Assembly: GCA_024234635.1 (NCBI GenBank)
Contig: JACKNX010000017.1
Coordinates: 1-64,000 of the forward strand
Length of the DNA: 64,000 bases
Source of the DNA: Pseudomonadales bacterium
GTDB taxonomy: Bacteria > Pseudomonadota > Gammaproteobacteria > Pseudomonadales > Azotimanducaceae
Reading direction: 5' to 3'
A program made the position numbers and the translations under genes. This document shows, piece after piece, positions 44,511-52,555 of this stretch (the first letter of the stretch is position 1; every line of letters begins with the position of its first letter). The notes beneath the pieces are model-generated. The model was not told the origin of the DNA and ran no database searches. It worked only from the letters and a program-made list of their open reading frames with translations.

Positions 44511-44971
44511 GGCAGACGGGGCAGGGTGATGCTGCCGATGGCGGCATCCCATTGCTCGCTGCTCATTGCGGTGACCGTCTGGCCGAAGGTCCAGATGTGG
44601 CCTTCCGGATCGGTGGCCCGGTAGGTGCGATCGCCATAGAACTGGGTTTCCGGCTCCTGCAGGATGATGGCGCCCGCGGCCCGCGCGGTTTCGCAATGCG
44701 CGTCGAGATCCGTTTCGAGCTGCAGGTGCACCGTCTGGGTGTTGAGCCCGTTGATGGATACGGGGCTGCGGTGCGACTCACTCCACTCATTGCCGACCAT
44801 GATCAGGCCGTTGCCGAACTGCATTTCCGAATGCAGCAGATTGCCGTCGGTATCGAGTATCACCATGGTCGGCTCGAAGCCGAACGCGTCTTCCAGCCAG
44901 CGCAGCGCCGTCTTCGGATCGCGGTAGCAGATGGCGGAGGAAACGCTTGGGCGTGTGGTCACTGTGCTCAT
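44507..44971 (-). CDS. VOC family protein (PhnB-like)
   Basis: A 154-residue glyoxalase/bleomycin-resistance fold protein: SAICYRDPKTALRWLEDAFGFEPTMVI is the family start and FYGDRTYRATDPEGHIWTFGQTV the end. VOC proteins form metal-dependent or ligand-binding dimers; the activity here is unknown. It leads the operon with ArsR and SRPBCC genes. Confidence 0.88.
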   Translation of the reverse strand: MSTVTTRPSVSSAICYRDPKTALRWLEDAFGFEPTMVILDTDGNLLHSEMQFGNGLIMVGNEWSESHRSPVSINGLNTQTVHLQLETDLDAHCETARAAGAIILQEPETQFYGDRTYRATDPEGHIWTFGQTVTAMSSEQWDAAIGSITLPRLP

Positions 44972-45024
44972 CGTTGGAATTCCGTGGTGTGGCCGGAAAA
45001 TAGTTAACCATGAAGGAAACAATG

Positions 45025-45471
45025 TCAATCCACGTTGTCTTCCAGAAGCAGACGCGGTCCGGGACCACGCCGGTAGGCACGGTCGTCCGCGTTGTAGAGT
45101 GCGCAGCGCTTGAGGGACAGGCAGCCACAACCGATGCAGCCGTCCAGACGTTCGCGCGTGCGTGTCAGCAAGGCAATTCGGGAATCCAGTTCGTCGCGGA
45201 ATTCCCGGCTGATGCGGGCCCAGTCCCGTTGCGTGGGTGTACGCTGCTCCGGTAGCGAGCGAAGCCGCTCGCGGATCTGTTCCAGCGTGAAGCCCAGTTG
45301 CTGGGCGATGAGGATGAAGGACAGGCGACGGATGTCGGACCGCAGAAAGCGGCGCTGGCCGCCGTTGTTGCGCACGGGTCTGACCAGCCCGGCGTCCTCG
45401 TAGAAACGGATTGCGGAGACGGACAATCCGGTGCGTTCGGCGACCTGGCCGATGGCAATGCGCGCTTCCAT
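45025..45471 (-). CDS. soxR: Redox-sensitive transcriptional activator SoxR
   Basis: A 148-residue MerR-family regulator. The N-terminal helix-turn-helix (IGQVAERTGLSVSAIRFYEDAGLV) is followed by a dimerisation helix. The C-terminal CIGCGCLSLKRC holds the four Cys that bind the [2Fe-2S] cluster, in the C-x2-C-x-C-x5-C spacing of SoxR. It activates transcription when the cluster is oxidised by redox-cycling agents. A SoxR operator lies just upstream, facing the VOC gene. Confidence 0.95.
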   Translation of the reverse strand: MEARIAIGQVAERTGLSVSAIRFYEDAGLVRPVRNNGGQRRFLRSDIRRLSFILIAQQLGFTLEQIRERLRSLPEQRTPTQRDWARISREFRDELDSRIALLTRTRERLDGCIGCGCLSLKRCALYNADDRAYRRGPGPRLLLEDNVD

Positions 45472-45482
45472 GAAAAAACCCT

Positions 45483-45512
45483 TGACCTCAATTAAGGTTG
45501 AGATTTTATCGT
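45483..45512 (+). promoter_or_regulatory. SoxR box and promoter
   Basis: The dyad CCTCAATTAAGGTTGAGA (45486-45503) has the same 6-6-6 arrangement as the soxS operator CCTCAAGTTAACTTGAGG. A -35-like TTGACC (45483-45488) overlaps its left side and a weak TATCGT follows after 18 bases, on the plus strand. This points to activation of the VOC gene at 45545. Divergent soxR is likely autoregulated here. Confidence 0.85.
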
Positions 45513-45544
45513 GGGCACCGTGCTTTCAACCAGGAGAACGGCGC

Positions 45545-45922
45545 ATGAATCGACTTGAACATGTCAATGTCACGGTTTCGGATCCGGCGGGGACGGCAGC
45601 CATGCTGTGCGAGGTTTTCGGCTGGCGTGTGCGGTGGCAGGGGCCATCACAGATGGGCGGACACACCTTCCATGTCGGCAACGACGACGACTACGTGGCG
45701 GTGTACACCTTCGATGGCCGTCCCGAGCCGCTGCGGGAAGCGGGCCGCGTACGCGGCGGACTCAATCACATCGGCGTCGTCGTTGAAGATCTCGACGCGG
45801 TGGAGCAGCGGGTGCTCGCGGCGGGACTGAAGCCCTTCAATCACATGGACTACGAGCCCGGGCGGCGTTTCTACTTTCTGGATGGTGACGGCGTGGAATA
45901 CGAGGTTGTCAGCTACGCGTGA
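45545..45922 (+). CDS. VOC family protein under SoxR control
   Basis: A 125-residue VOC (glyoxalase-like) protein beginning MNRLEHVNVTVSDPAGTAAM, with GGLNHIGVVVEDLDAVEQRV and FYFLDGDGVEYEVVSY as the second half. Putative metal ligands are His6 of LEHV and the late Glu of VEYE. AGGAGAACGGCGC precedes ATG 45545. The SoxR box in front suggests a role in detoxifying redox-cycling compounds or dicarbonyls. The gene ends one base before the converging thioesterase gene. Confidence 0.9.
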   Translation: MNRLEHVNVTVSDPAGTAAMLCEVFGWRVRWQGPSQMGGHTFHVGNDDDYVAVYTFDGRPEPLREAGRVRGGLNHIGVVVEDLDAVEQRVLAAGLKPFNHMDYEPGRRFYFLDGDGVEYEVVSYA

Positions 45923-45923
45923 A

Positions 45924-46400
45924 TCAGCCGCGCCGGATACCGATGACGCTGCCAACCTGCGGCGGGCGTGGCAGTGAAGCGTGCGCTTCCTGCAGTTCGG
46001 CCAGGCGGGCAATCACCGCATCCGGAAACGGCGCGCTGCGACGCGTGGCCATGCTGACGTGCAGCGACATCTGCTCCGATGTCGCTGCCAGCCAGCCCTC
46101 CTCGGCATGCAGCATTTCCTCGAAGAAGTGCATGCGTTTGGCGTCATGGTCCAGAAGGCGGAAGCGCACCTGTACGGGATCGTGCAGCGACAGTTCACGC
46201 AGGTAGTTGACGTGTACCTGCACGGTGAAGGCGGAACCTGCGCCGGAGCGGGTGTAGTCTTCGCCGATGCCAAGCTGGTCGAACACATGATCCAGCGCCC
46301 TGTCGAACAACACATGGTAGTACGCCATGTTGAGATGACCGTTGTAGTCGATCCAGTCGGGCAGGATGGTCTGGCGCGGGCAGAGGATAGCGCTGCTCAC
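45924..46400 (-). CDS. Acyl-CoA thioesterase (4-hydroxybenzoyl-CoA thioesterase/hotdog fold)
   Basis: About 158 residues. The hotdog catalytic segment is PDWIDYNGHLNMAYYHVLFD, with the D-x-x-G-H motif. VQVHVNYLRELSLHDPVQVRFRL and a second strand pair complete the fold. It hydrolyses acyl-CoA. GTG 46400 fits a ribosome-binding site (GGAG) better than TTG 46412. Confidence 0.88.
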   Translation of the reverse strand: MSSAILCPRQTILPDWIDYNGHLNMAYYHVLFDRALDHVFDQLGIGEDYTRSGAGSAFTVQVHVNYLRELSLHDPVQVRFRLLDHDAKRMHFFEEMLHAEEGWLAATSEQMSLHVSMATRRSAPFPDAVIARLAELQEAHASLPRPPQVGSVIGIRRG

Positions 46401-46507
46401 TCTCGGCTCCAATTCATGGATTTCGCTGACGGGACGATACTCCCGTCGGACGCGGATTGGTAAGCTCTGCGCCCTTCGAAGTGAACGGTCTGACGGGAGA
46501 TGGAGTG

Positions 46508-48052
46508 ATGAATGGAGGCGAAGCGCTGATCAGGGGCCTGGTTGCCAGTGGGGTGAAGGCGTGTTTCGCCAACCCGGGCACCTCGGAAATGCACATGGTG
46601 CAGGCCATCGACGCCGTGCCGGAAATGCGCGCGGTGCTCTGCCTGTTCGAAGGTGTGTGCACGGGGGCCGCGGACGGTTACGGACGCATGCGGGAGCAGC
46701 CCGCGTGCACGCTGCTGCACCTTGGCGCGGGCCTCGGCAATGGCATCGCCAACCTGCATAACGCCCGCCGGGCGGCTACGCCGCTGGTCAACATCATAGG
46801 TGAACATGCCATTCACCATGTGCCGTTCGATGCGCCCCTGACCAGTGATATCGCGGCCATCGCCAAGGGCGTATCCGGCTGGATCCGCACCGCACGCACG
46901 GCGGAGGCCCTGGCAGGTGACGGCGTGCAGGCCGTGCAGGCGGCCATGGCTGCCAATCCCGACCCCGTAGGCGGCGTAAGCACCCTCATCGTGCCGGCGG
47001 ACTGCGCGTGGGGCCAGGGCAATGCCGTGGAAATTGCCGAAGTCAGCCGCGCGCGACTTCCGGTATCCGATGCGGCCGTTACCCGTGCCGCGGCCGCGCT
47101 GACGGACGACGCCGTGCTCATCGTGGACGGCAACGGCCTGCTCGAGGACGGGCTGGCCGCGGTGGGGCGTATCGCCGCCAGAAGTGGTGTGCGTATTTTC
47201 TCGCCGACCTTTCCGGCGCGGGTAGAGAGCGGGCCGGGTCTTTATCCGATCAACCGTATGCCTTATTTCCCCGAGCAGATCATCGAGACACTGCGCGGTA
47301 CCCGCCGGCTGATCCTGGCGGGCGGCGAGGCCCCCGTAAGCTTCTTCAAATACCGCAACATCCCGAGTGATCTGGTACCCGAAGGCTGTGAAGTGGTGCG
47401 GCTGGCGCATCGGCACGAGGACGTGAGCGCGGCGTTGCACGCGCTGGCAGATGCGATCGGCGCACCGGTGGCCGGCAAGGCTGTGGAGCGCGCAAGGCCG
47501 GCGCCGCCTGCGGGCCGTCTCAATACGATGGCTGTCGCCAATGGGCTTGCCGCGTCCGCGCAGGATGACTGCATCGTGTGCACGGACTCCGGTGGCGGTG
47601 GCGCGGCGTATGCGGTGATGCAGCGCGCGGTTCGGCATTCGTGGATGAATCTCACCGGTGGTTCCATCGGCCAGGGGGGGCCACTGGCGGTCGGGGCCGC
47701 GGTGGCCTGCCCCGGTCGTCGCGTCTATGCCCTGCTGGGTGACGGTGGGGCGGGCTACACCATCCAGTACCTGTGGACCGCGGCTCGGGAGAATCTGCCC
47801 ATCACCACGGTGATCTACAACAACAGCGTGTACGGCATCCTGCAGACGGAGTACCAGCGCATCGGCGTGAACGACCCGGGTGACAAGGCGCTCAGCCTGT
47901 TTGACCTGAGTCGCCCGTCCATTGACTGGGTATCGCTCGCCAAAGGCTATGGCGTGCCCGGGCAGCGGGTAACCACCGGCGAAGAGCTGATGGCGGCGCT
48001 TGCTGCCGCGGAGGCGGTGAACGGACCATACCTCATCGAGGCCATGGTCTGA
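46508..48052 (+). CDS. Thiamine pyrophosphate-dependent enzyme (acetolactate synthase/benzoylformate decarboxylase-like)
   Basis: This 514-residue protein has the PYR domain with the catalytic Glu in LCLFEGVCTGAADGYGRM. A central domain follows, then the TPP-binding domain with GDGGAGYTIQYLW and VIYNNSVYGILQ (GDG...N). The start GVKACFANPGTSEMHMVQ is unlike acetolactate synthases and closer to benzoylformate decarboxylase-type enzymes. Its substrate is unknown. It is a second TPP enzyme in the window, distinct from the one at 15654. ATG 46508 follows GGGAGA. Confidence 0.88.
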   Translation: MNGGEALIRGLVASGVKACFANPGTSEMHMVQAIDAVPEMRAVLCLFEGVCTGAADGYGRMREQPACTLLHLGAGLGNGIANLHNARRAATPLVNIIGEHAIHHVPFDAPLTSDIAAIAKGVSGWIRTARTAEALAGDGVQAVQAAMAANPDPVGGVSTLIVPADCAWGQGNAVEIAEVSRARLPVSDAAVTRAAAALTDDAVLIVDGNGLLEDGLAAVGRIAARSGVRIFSPTFPARVESGPGLYPINRMPYFPEQIIETLRGTRRLILAGGEAPVSFFKYRNIPSDLVPEGCEVVRLAHRHEDVSAALHALADAIGAPVAGKAVERARPAPPAGRLNTMAVANGLAASAQDDCIVCTDSGGGGAAYAVMQRAVRHSWMNLTGGSIGQGGPLAVGAAVACPGRRVYALLGDGGAGYTIQYLWTAARENLPITTVIYNNSVYGILQTEYQRIGVNDPGDKALSLFDLSRPSIDWVSLAKGYGVPGQRVTTGEELMAALAAAEAVNGPYLIEAMV

Positions 48053-48075
48053 TGCACACCTGGCTCCCGGACCGG

Positions 48076-48228
48076 TCAGAATAACGTGTAGATGAACGGT
48101 GCGGCGGCGGAGCCCTGCCCCAGCACGATCAGCGCACCCAGAAGCAGCATCACGACCAGCACGGGAGCCAGCCAGAACTTCCTGCGCACGCGCATGAACG
48201 CCCAAAGGTCCTTGACGAGCTCGAACAT
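48076..48228 (-). CDS. DUF5989 family small membrane protein
   Basis: A 50-residue protein: MFELVKDLWAFMRVRRKFWL then a hydrophobic segment LAPVLVVMLLLGALIVLG and FIYTLF. The sequence is typical of DUF5989, small membrane proteins encoded next to carbamoyltransferases. Its ATG overlaps the TGA of the SxtJ gene by one base. Function unknown. Confidence 0.85.
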   Translation of the reverse strand: MFELVKDLWAFMRVRRKFWLAPVLVVMLLLGALIVLGQGSAAAPFIYTLF

Positions 48229-48638
48229 CAGAATGGTCTCTCCAGCGATCGGTTGGCTCCGGGATCGTTGACGACCCGGTAGGTGGTGGCGTCCGGGTCC
48301 GGTTGCCCGGATACGGGCTTGTGGCCAATGGCGCGCATGATCAACCCCAGTGGCGTGATGACCAGGTAGAAGGCCACGCCCAGAACCAGTGGCGTGGTCA
48401 CGCGGGACATCATCAGTCCGAACTGCATCCACGCACGGTAGACGGGGCGCAGACTATTCGGCAGCGCAAGGCCCCAGAGCGCCATGCCGCCGCCGATGAT
48501 CCAAGGCCACATGGGATGGTTCGCGTTCACAAGCCAGGGCAGCAGCAGGCCGAAGACGCCGACGAGCAATCCTCCGGTGGTGAGACCAAACCTGCGCAAT
48601 CCGGCGGTGTCCAGATCGGGGATGTCGTGATTCGCCAT
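48228..48638 (-). CDS. SxtJ family membrane protein
   Basis: A 136-residue protein with three or four hydrophobic segments, including GLRRFGLTTGGLLVGVFGLLLPWL and SRVTTPLVLGVAFYLVITPLGLIMR. SxtJ proteins are named from saxitoxin clusters, where they follow carbamoyltransferases. It starts 5 bases after the carbamoyltransferase stop. Role unknown. Confidence 0.86.
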   Translation of the reverse strand: MANHDIPDLDTAGLRRFGLTTGGLLVGVFGLLLPWLVNANHPMWPWIIGGGMALWGLALPNSLRPVYRAWMQFGLMMSRVTTPLVLGVAFYLVITPLGLIMRAIGHKPVSGQPDPDATTYRVVNDPGANRSLERPF

Positions 48639-48643
48639 GTCAT

Positions 48644-50482
48644 TCAGTCCAGTTCAAATTCGTCCAGCCAGGATCCATCGTCGGATAGCGGCGGCTGGTC
48701 CTGTTTCCCAAGGAGAAAATTTTCAATCACCAGGTAGTCCATTCCGGTACGCATGAAGCATCGGTAGGCGTCGTCCGGCGTGCATACGATCGGTTCGCCA
48801 CGAACGTTGAACGAGGTGTTCACCAGTACGGGACAGCCGGTAGCTTCCAGAAAGGCGGTAAGCAGCGCGTGATAGCGGGGGTTCGTGCTGGCGTGCACCG
48901 TCTGGACGCGCGCCGAATAATCCACGTGGGTGATCGCCGGTAGTTCGGAGCGGACCACGTTCAACTTGTCGATGCCGAACAGGGCCTGCTGTTGCGGCGT
49001 CATCGCCATGCGCAGGTGATCCTGGACTTCCGCGACGATCAGCATGTAGGGGCTGCACGATGAGAGCTTGAAGTATTTACCGGCGTCTTCGGCACGGACT
49101 GAGGGCGCGAAGGGTCGGAATGATTCCCGGTACTTGATCTTCAGGTTCATGACCGACTGCATCGCGCGGTTGCGTGGATCGCCGAGAATCGAACGACCGC
49201 CCAGCGCGCGCGGTCCGAACTCCATCCGGCCCTGGAACCATCCCACGACATTCCCGCTGGCCAGAATCGCGGCGACCCTGGGTAGCAGATCGGCGTCTTC
49301 CAGCCGTTCGTAGACGGCGCCGCGGGCGTCGAGTTGGCTGTGGATGTCGGCGTCAGACCAGCGGGGACCCAGGAAACTCCCCCGCATGGCATCGGGGCGC
49401 TTTGCGACGCGGGGCTGGCCGAGGTGTTGGTGCCAGACAGCCAGGGCGGCCCCAACGGCGCCACCCGCGTCGCCTGCGGCAGGCTGAATCCAGAGCTCAC
49501 GGAATGGTCCTTCGCGCAGCAGACGGCCGTTGGCCACGCAGTTGAGCGCAACGCCACCGGCGAGACAGAGGGCATCCGTTCCCAGTTCGCGGTGGATGGT
49601 GTTCGCAAGTTTCAGCACGATCTCTTCGGTCACGCACTGGACCGACGCGGCAATGTCCATCTCCCGTTGCGTAAGCGGCGATTCGGGCTGTCTGGCCGGA
49701 CCACCGAACAGATCGGCGAACCGCCGGTTGGTCATGGTCAGTCCGCTGGCGTAGTTGAAATAGCGCATGTCCATGCGGAAAGTGCCGTCCTCCTTGACGT
49801 CGATAAGCTTGTCAAAGATCACCTCCACGAAGCGGGGCGTGCCGTAAGGGGCGAGCCCCATCAGTTTGTATTCGCCCGAATTGACCTTGAATCCGGTGAA
49901 GTAGGTGAAGGCCGAATACAGCAGGCCAAGCGAGTGCGGGAAATTGATCTCCCACTGCGGCGTCAAGGTATTGCCATCGCCCAGCCAGACGCTGGTGGTA
50001 GCCCATTCCCCGACGCCATCCAGGCACAGTACGGCGGCGGTGTGAAAGGGGGATGGATAAAATGCGGAGGCGGCGTGCGACTGATGGTGTTCGGTGAACA
50101 GGATCGGTCGCACCCCGTTGCTTCCCGCGTCCATGAGTTGATCGAGTTCGCGGCGCAACAGATCCTTGAGAAACAGCTTTTCTCTCAGCCACACAGGCAT
50201 GGCGGCCAGAAAGGAAGTGAAGCCGCGCGGCGCGTAAGCGAGGTAGGTCTCCAGCAGCCGATCGAATTTCAGCAGCGGTTTGTCGTAGAAAACGACGTGG
50301 TCAACGTCGTCGATGCGGATTCCAGCTTCGCGCAGACAATACCCGACGGCCTGGCGCGGAAACGCGGGATCGTGTTTCTTTCGCGAGAATCGCTCTTCCT
50401 GGGCAGCGGCGACAATATCGCCGTCCCTGACGAGGGCGGCGGCGCTGTCGTGGTAGTAGGCGGAGAGTCCCAGAACGTACAT
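48644..50482 (-). CDS. Carbamoyltransferase (NodU/CmcH family)
   Basis: A 612-residue protein beginning MYVLGLSAYYHDSAAALVRDG, the classic family start. FTEHHQSHAASAFYPSPF holds the His cluster of the Kae1-like domain. EFGPRALGGRSILGDPRN starts the C-terminal YrdC-independent carbamoyl domain. It transfers a carbamoyl group from carbamoyl phosphate, with ATP, to a hydroxyl of a glycan or small molecule. The acceptor is unknown. ATG 50482 follows AGGAAA. Together with SxtJ and DUF5989 it forms a recurring cassette. Confidence 0.92.
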   Translation of the reverse strand: MYVLGLSAYYHDSAAALVRDGDIVAAAQEERFSRKKHDPAFPRQAVGYCLREAGIRIDDVDHVVFYDKPLLKFDRLLETYLAYAPRGFTSFLAAMPVWLREKLFLKDLLRRELDQLMDAGSNGVRPILFTEHHQSHAASAFYPSPFHTAAVLCLDGVGEWATTSVWLGDGNTLTPQWEINFPHSLGLLYSAFTYFTGFKVNSGEYKLMGLAPYGTPRFVEVIFDKLIDVKEDGTFRMDMRYFNYASGLTMTNRRFADLFGGPARQPESPLTQREMDIAASVQCVTEEIVLKLANTIHRELGTDALCLAGGVALNCVANGRLLREGPFRELWIQPAAGDAGGAVGAALAVWHQHLGQPRVAKRPDAMRGSFLGPRWSDADIHSQLDARGAVYERLEDADLLPRVAAILASGNVVGWFQGRMEFGPRALGGRSILGDPRNRAMQSVMNLKIKYRESFRPFAPSVRAEDAGKYFKLSSCSPYMLIVAEVQDHLRMAMTPQQQALFGIDKLNVVRSELPAITHVDYSARVQTVHASTNPRYHALLTAFLEATGCPVLVNTSFNVRGEPIVCTPDDAYRCFMRTGMDYLVIENFLLGKQDQPPLSDDGSWLDEFELD

Positions 50483-50550
50483 GTTCGGTTTTCCTGTTGA
50501 GGCGATCAGATTCATCCGTCGTGAGCAGAGTTCGGTTCAGCAGGACCGAC

Positions 50551-51447
50551 TCACCGGGCCGGTGACTCGAGTTCGTCCACCCGTTTCGGCCAGTCGTTTT
50601 TCAACAGACGCGACAACGACCTGTCCGCGAGCAGCCGGCCACCCGTCTGGCAGGTGGCGCAGTAGTTGGATTCGTTTTCCGCGTAAACGATGTGCTGCAC
50701 GGGCGCGCCGCAGGCGGGGCACGGCTGCCGGTACCGTCCGTGTACGGCCATTCCGTCATGAAATGCCGTCACCCGGGCGGGGAATCTGTCGCCGGCTTCT
50801 TCGCGCAGCCGCGTCGTCCATTCATCGAGCACGGTGCGGCAGGCCCGGAAGAGCGCGTGCAATTCCTGGTCGAGCATGTCGCGTGGGCGCTTGTAGGGCG
50901 ACAGACGCGCCCGCCACAGGATTTCATCCGAGTAGGCATTGCCGATGCCGGCAAGCACCCGCTGGTCCGTCAGCGCGCGTTTCAACGTGTGATTGCTGGC
51001 GCGCAGACGCTCCGCAAAGTCCGCCGTCGAGAGTGATGCCGGTTCCAGACCGCCGGGATCGAGCGCATGCAGGGCTTTGCGGCCCTGTACCAGACGCAGT
51101 GAAGCGCGTTTCTTCTTGCTGGCTTCGGTAAACAGCAGCGAACCGGTGGCGAAAGCAAACCAGGCGAGCAGGTTGCGTTTCGGCGGTACCTTGCCGGGTG
51201 CCAGCCACTGCAGGCGGCCGGAGATCATCAGGTGGATGACAAGGAACCGCTCGTCTTCCAGGTTGCACACGAGCTGTTTGGCCAGACGTGTCCACCCCAG
51301 CACACGTCTGCCGAGCAGGTCTTCGGTGGTAGGCGCGACGGTGCGCAGAACGAAGGAACTGACCAGGTTGATGGCATCCAGCGTCTCGCCCTGGGTACAC
51401 CGATTCAGATGTTCCACATAGACGGTGAGATCGGGCAACTCAGGCAC
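50551..51447 (-). CDS. Fpg/Nei family DNA glycosylase
   Basis: This 298-residue protein starts MPELPDLTVYVEHL, with the N-terminal Pro-Glu catalytic pair after removal of Met. The helix-two-turn-helix region is LTDQRVLAGIGNAYSDEILWRARL. The C-terminal zinc finger is CPACGAPVQHIVYAENESNYCATCQ, four Cys. It excises oxidised bases and cleaves abasic sites. The PDLTVYVE start departs from the common PELPEVE, so it may be a divergent subgroup. Confidence 0.92.
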   Translation of the reverse strand: MPELPDLTVYVEHLNRCTQGETLDAINLVSSFVLRTVAPTTEDLLGRRVLGWTRLAKQLVCNLEDERFLVIHLMISGRLQWLAPGKVPPKRNLLAWFAFATGSLLFTEASKKKRASLRLVQGRKALHALDPGGLEPASLSTADFAERLRASNHTLKRALTDQRVLAGIGNAYSDEILWRARLSPYKRPRDMLDQELHALFRACRTVLDEWTTRLREEAGDRFPARVTAFHDGMAVHGRYRQPCPACGAPVQHIVYAENESNYCATCQTGGRLLADRSLSRLLKNDWPKRVDELESPAR

Positions 51448-51474
51448 GGCGCCGCTCGATTGCCGCCGGTGCGA

Positions 51475-52551
51475 TCAACATTCACCTGGCATCTGCGCGA
51501 TCCAGTCGTGGATCAGCGCCACACCCTCGGCGTGCACCAGCGAACGGCCGAGTTCGGGCATGCGGGTGCCGGGATTGGTGGAGGTCATGCGCCAGAGCAG
51601 CATCGACGCATCCGGCTGTCCCGGCACGATGCCGAAATTGCGGCCGCCGGTGCCGCTTCCGGCAGCGATGGGCGGCTTGCACAGGCCCATGTGCCGCCGT
51701 TCGGTGTTCGATGCATCCAGCAACAGGCCAGAGGTATCGGCCGCGCCTCGCGCGTTGTGACAGTGGCCGCAGTTGGCGTCGAGGTATGCCCGTGCGCGGG
51801 CGTCCAGCGACGCTCCGGTGTCATCCATAGCCGGATTGGCTGGGACGTTCGTGTCCGGGAGCCCCTGCAGCCAGTGTCGGTCACGCATCGCCACGAGCTG
51901 GTTCTGACCTTTCCGGTCATGATTGAGGTGGCGTGCCTTCAGGCCGATGGGAAGAAACTGACGGGCCGTGTGGTCGGAGATGTGGCAGGAGCCGCATTCA
52001 TTCCGGGTGGGCACCAGATAGGGAATGGGTTCGCCGTCGAGACGCGCCCTGATCACCTTGCCGGTGACGGACAGGGTGGCATCGTTGCCATCCCAGATAT
52101 AGGGCAACGCATCCCAGCCATCCGCCTGGCGCACCAGCAGTCGGGTCTCCAGTATCCGGTAGTCGCGAAAATTCACGGTGTCCGCTTCGCCGTTCCAGTC
52201 CGCCTGGCGCAGCAGACTATCGCTGCCCGCCGCGTCCCGCCGGTAGAAGAAGGTCTTGCTGATGACGGTGCCTACCGGGAACGCAAATGCGTCCATGGCG
52301 TCGTAAGTGGCGTGTTCGCCTGGTGGTAAGTAGACCGTACGCAACTTCAGCGCATAGTCCGTGAACAGCGGCGTGGCGATGTCATAGACCATCACACCGT
52401 CGTTCAAGCGCAGGGCATCGCCATCGCGCCACACCACCTGCCACTCGGACAGGTGCTGTGGGTACGCGTCGCTGGTATGAAAAACGACGGGGCGTCCGCA
52501 TCCGGCCAGCAACAGGCCGGCCGCAAGCGCAACGGTTGCTCGCATCAGCAT
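51475..52551 (-). CDS. SO2930-type diheme c-type cytochrome lipoprotein
   Basis: This 358-residue protein has a signal peptide with lipobox LLLAGC at residues 13-18. Two heme c motifs are NECGSCHISDH and DANCGHCHNARG. The N-terminal half (FTDYALKLRTVYLPPGEHATYD) and the regions around VISKTFFYRRD are the signature of the SO2930/HNE_0200 family. Electron-transfer partner unknown. It always tends to pair with a beta-helix protein, and here that gene lies directly upstream. Confidence 0.88.
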   Translation of the reverse strand: MLMRATVALAAGLLLAGCGRPVVFHTSDAYPQHLSEWQVVWRDGDALRLNDGVMVYDIATPLFTDYALKLRTVYLPPGEHATYDAMDAFAFPVGTVISKTFFYRRDAAGSDSLLRQADWNGEADTVNFRDYRILETRLLVRQADGWDALPYIWDGNDATLSVTGKVIRARLDGEPIPYLVPTRNECGSCHISDHTARQFLPIGLKARHLNHDRKGQNQLVAMRDRHWLQGLPDTNVPANPAMDDTGASLDARARAYLDANCGHCHNARGAADTSGLLLDASNTERRHMGLCKPPIAAGSGTGGRNFGIVPGQPDASMLLWRMTSTNPGTRMPELGRSLVHAEGVALIHDWIAQMPGEC

Positions 52552-52555
52552 GGCG

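Noticed and set aside
46397..48328. Long minus-strand open frame across the second TPP gene
   Set aside because: No recognisable domain; the opposite strand has a full-length enzyme with its catalytic motifs.
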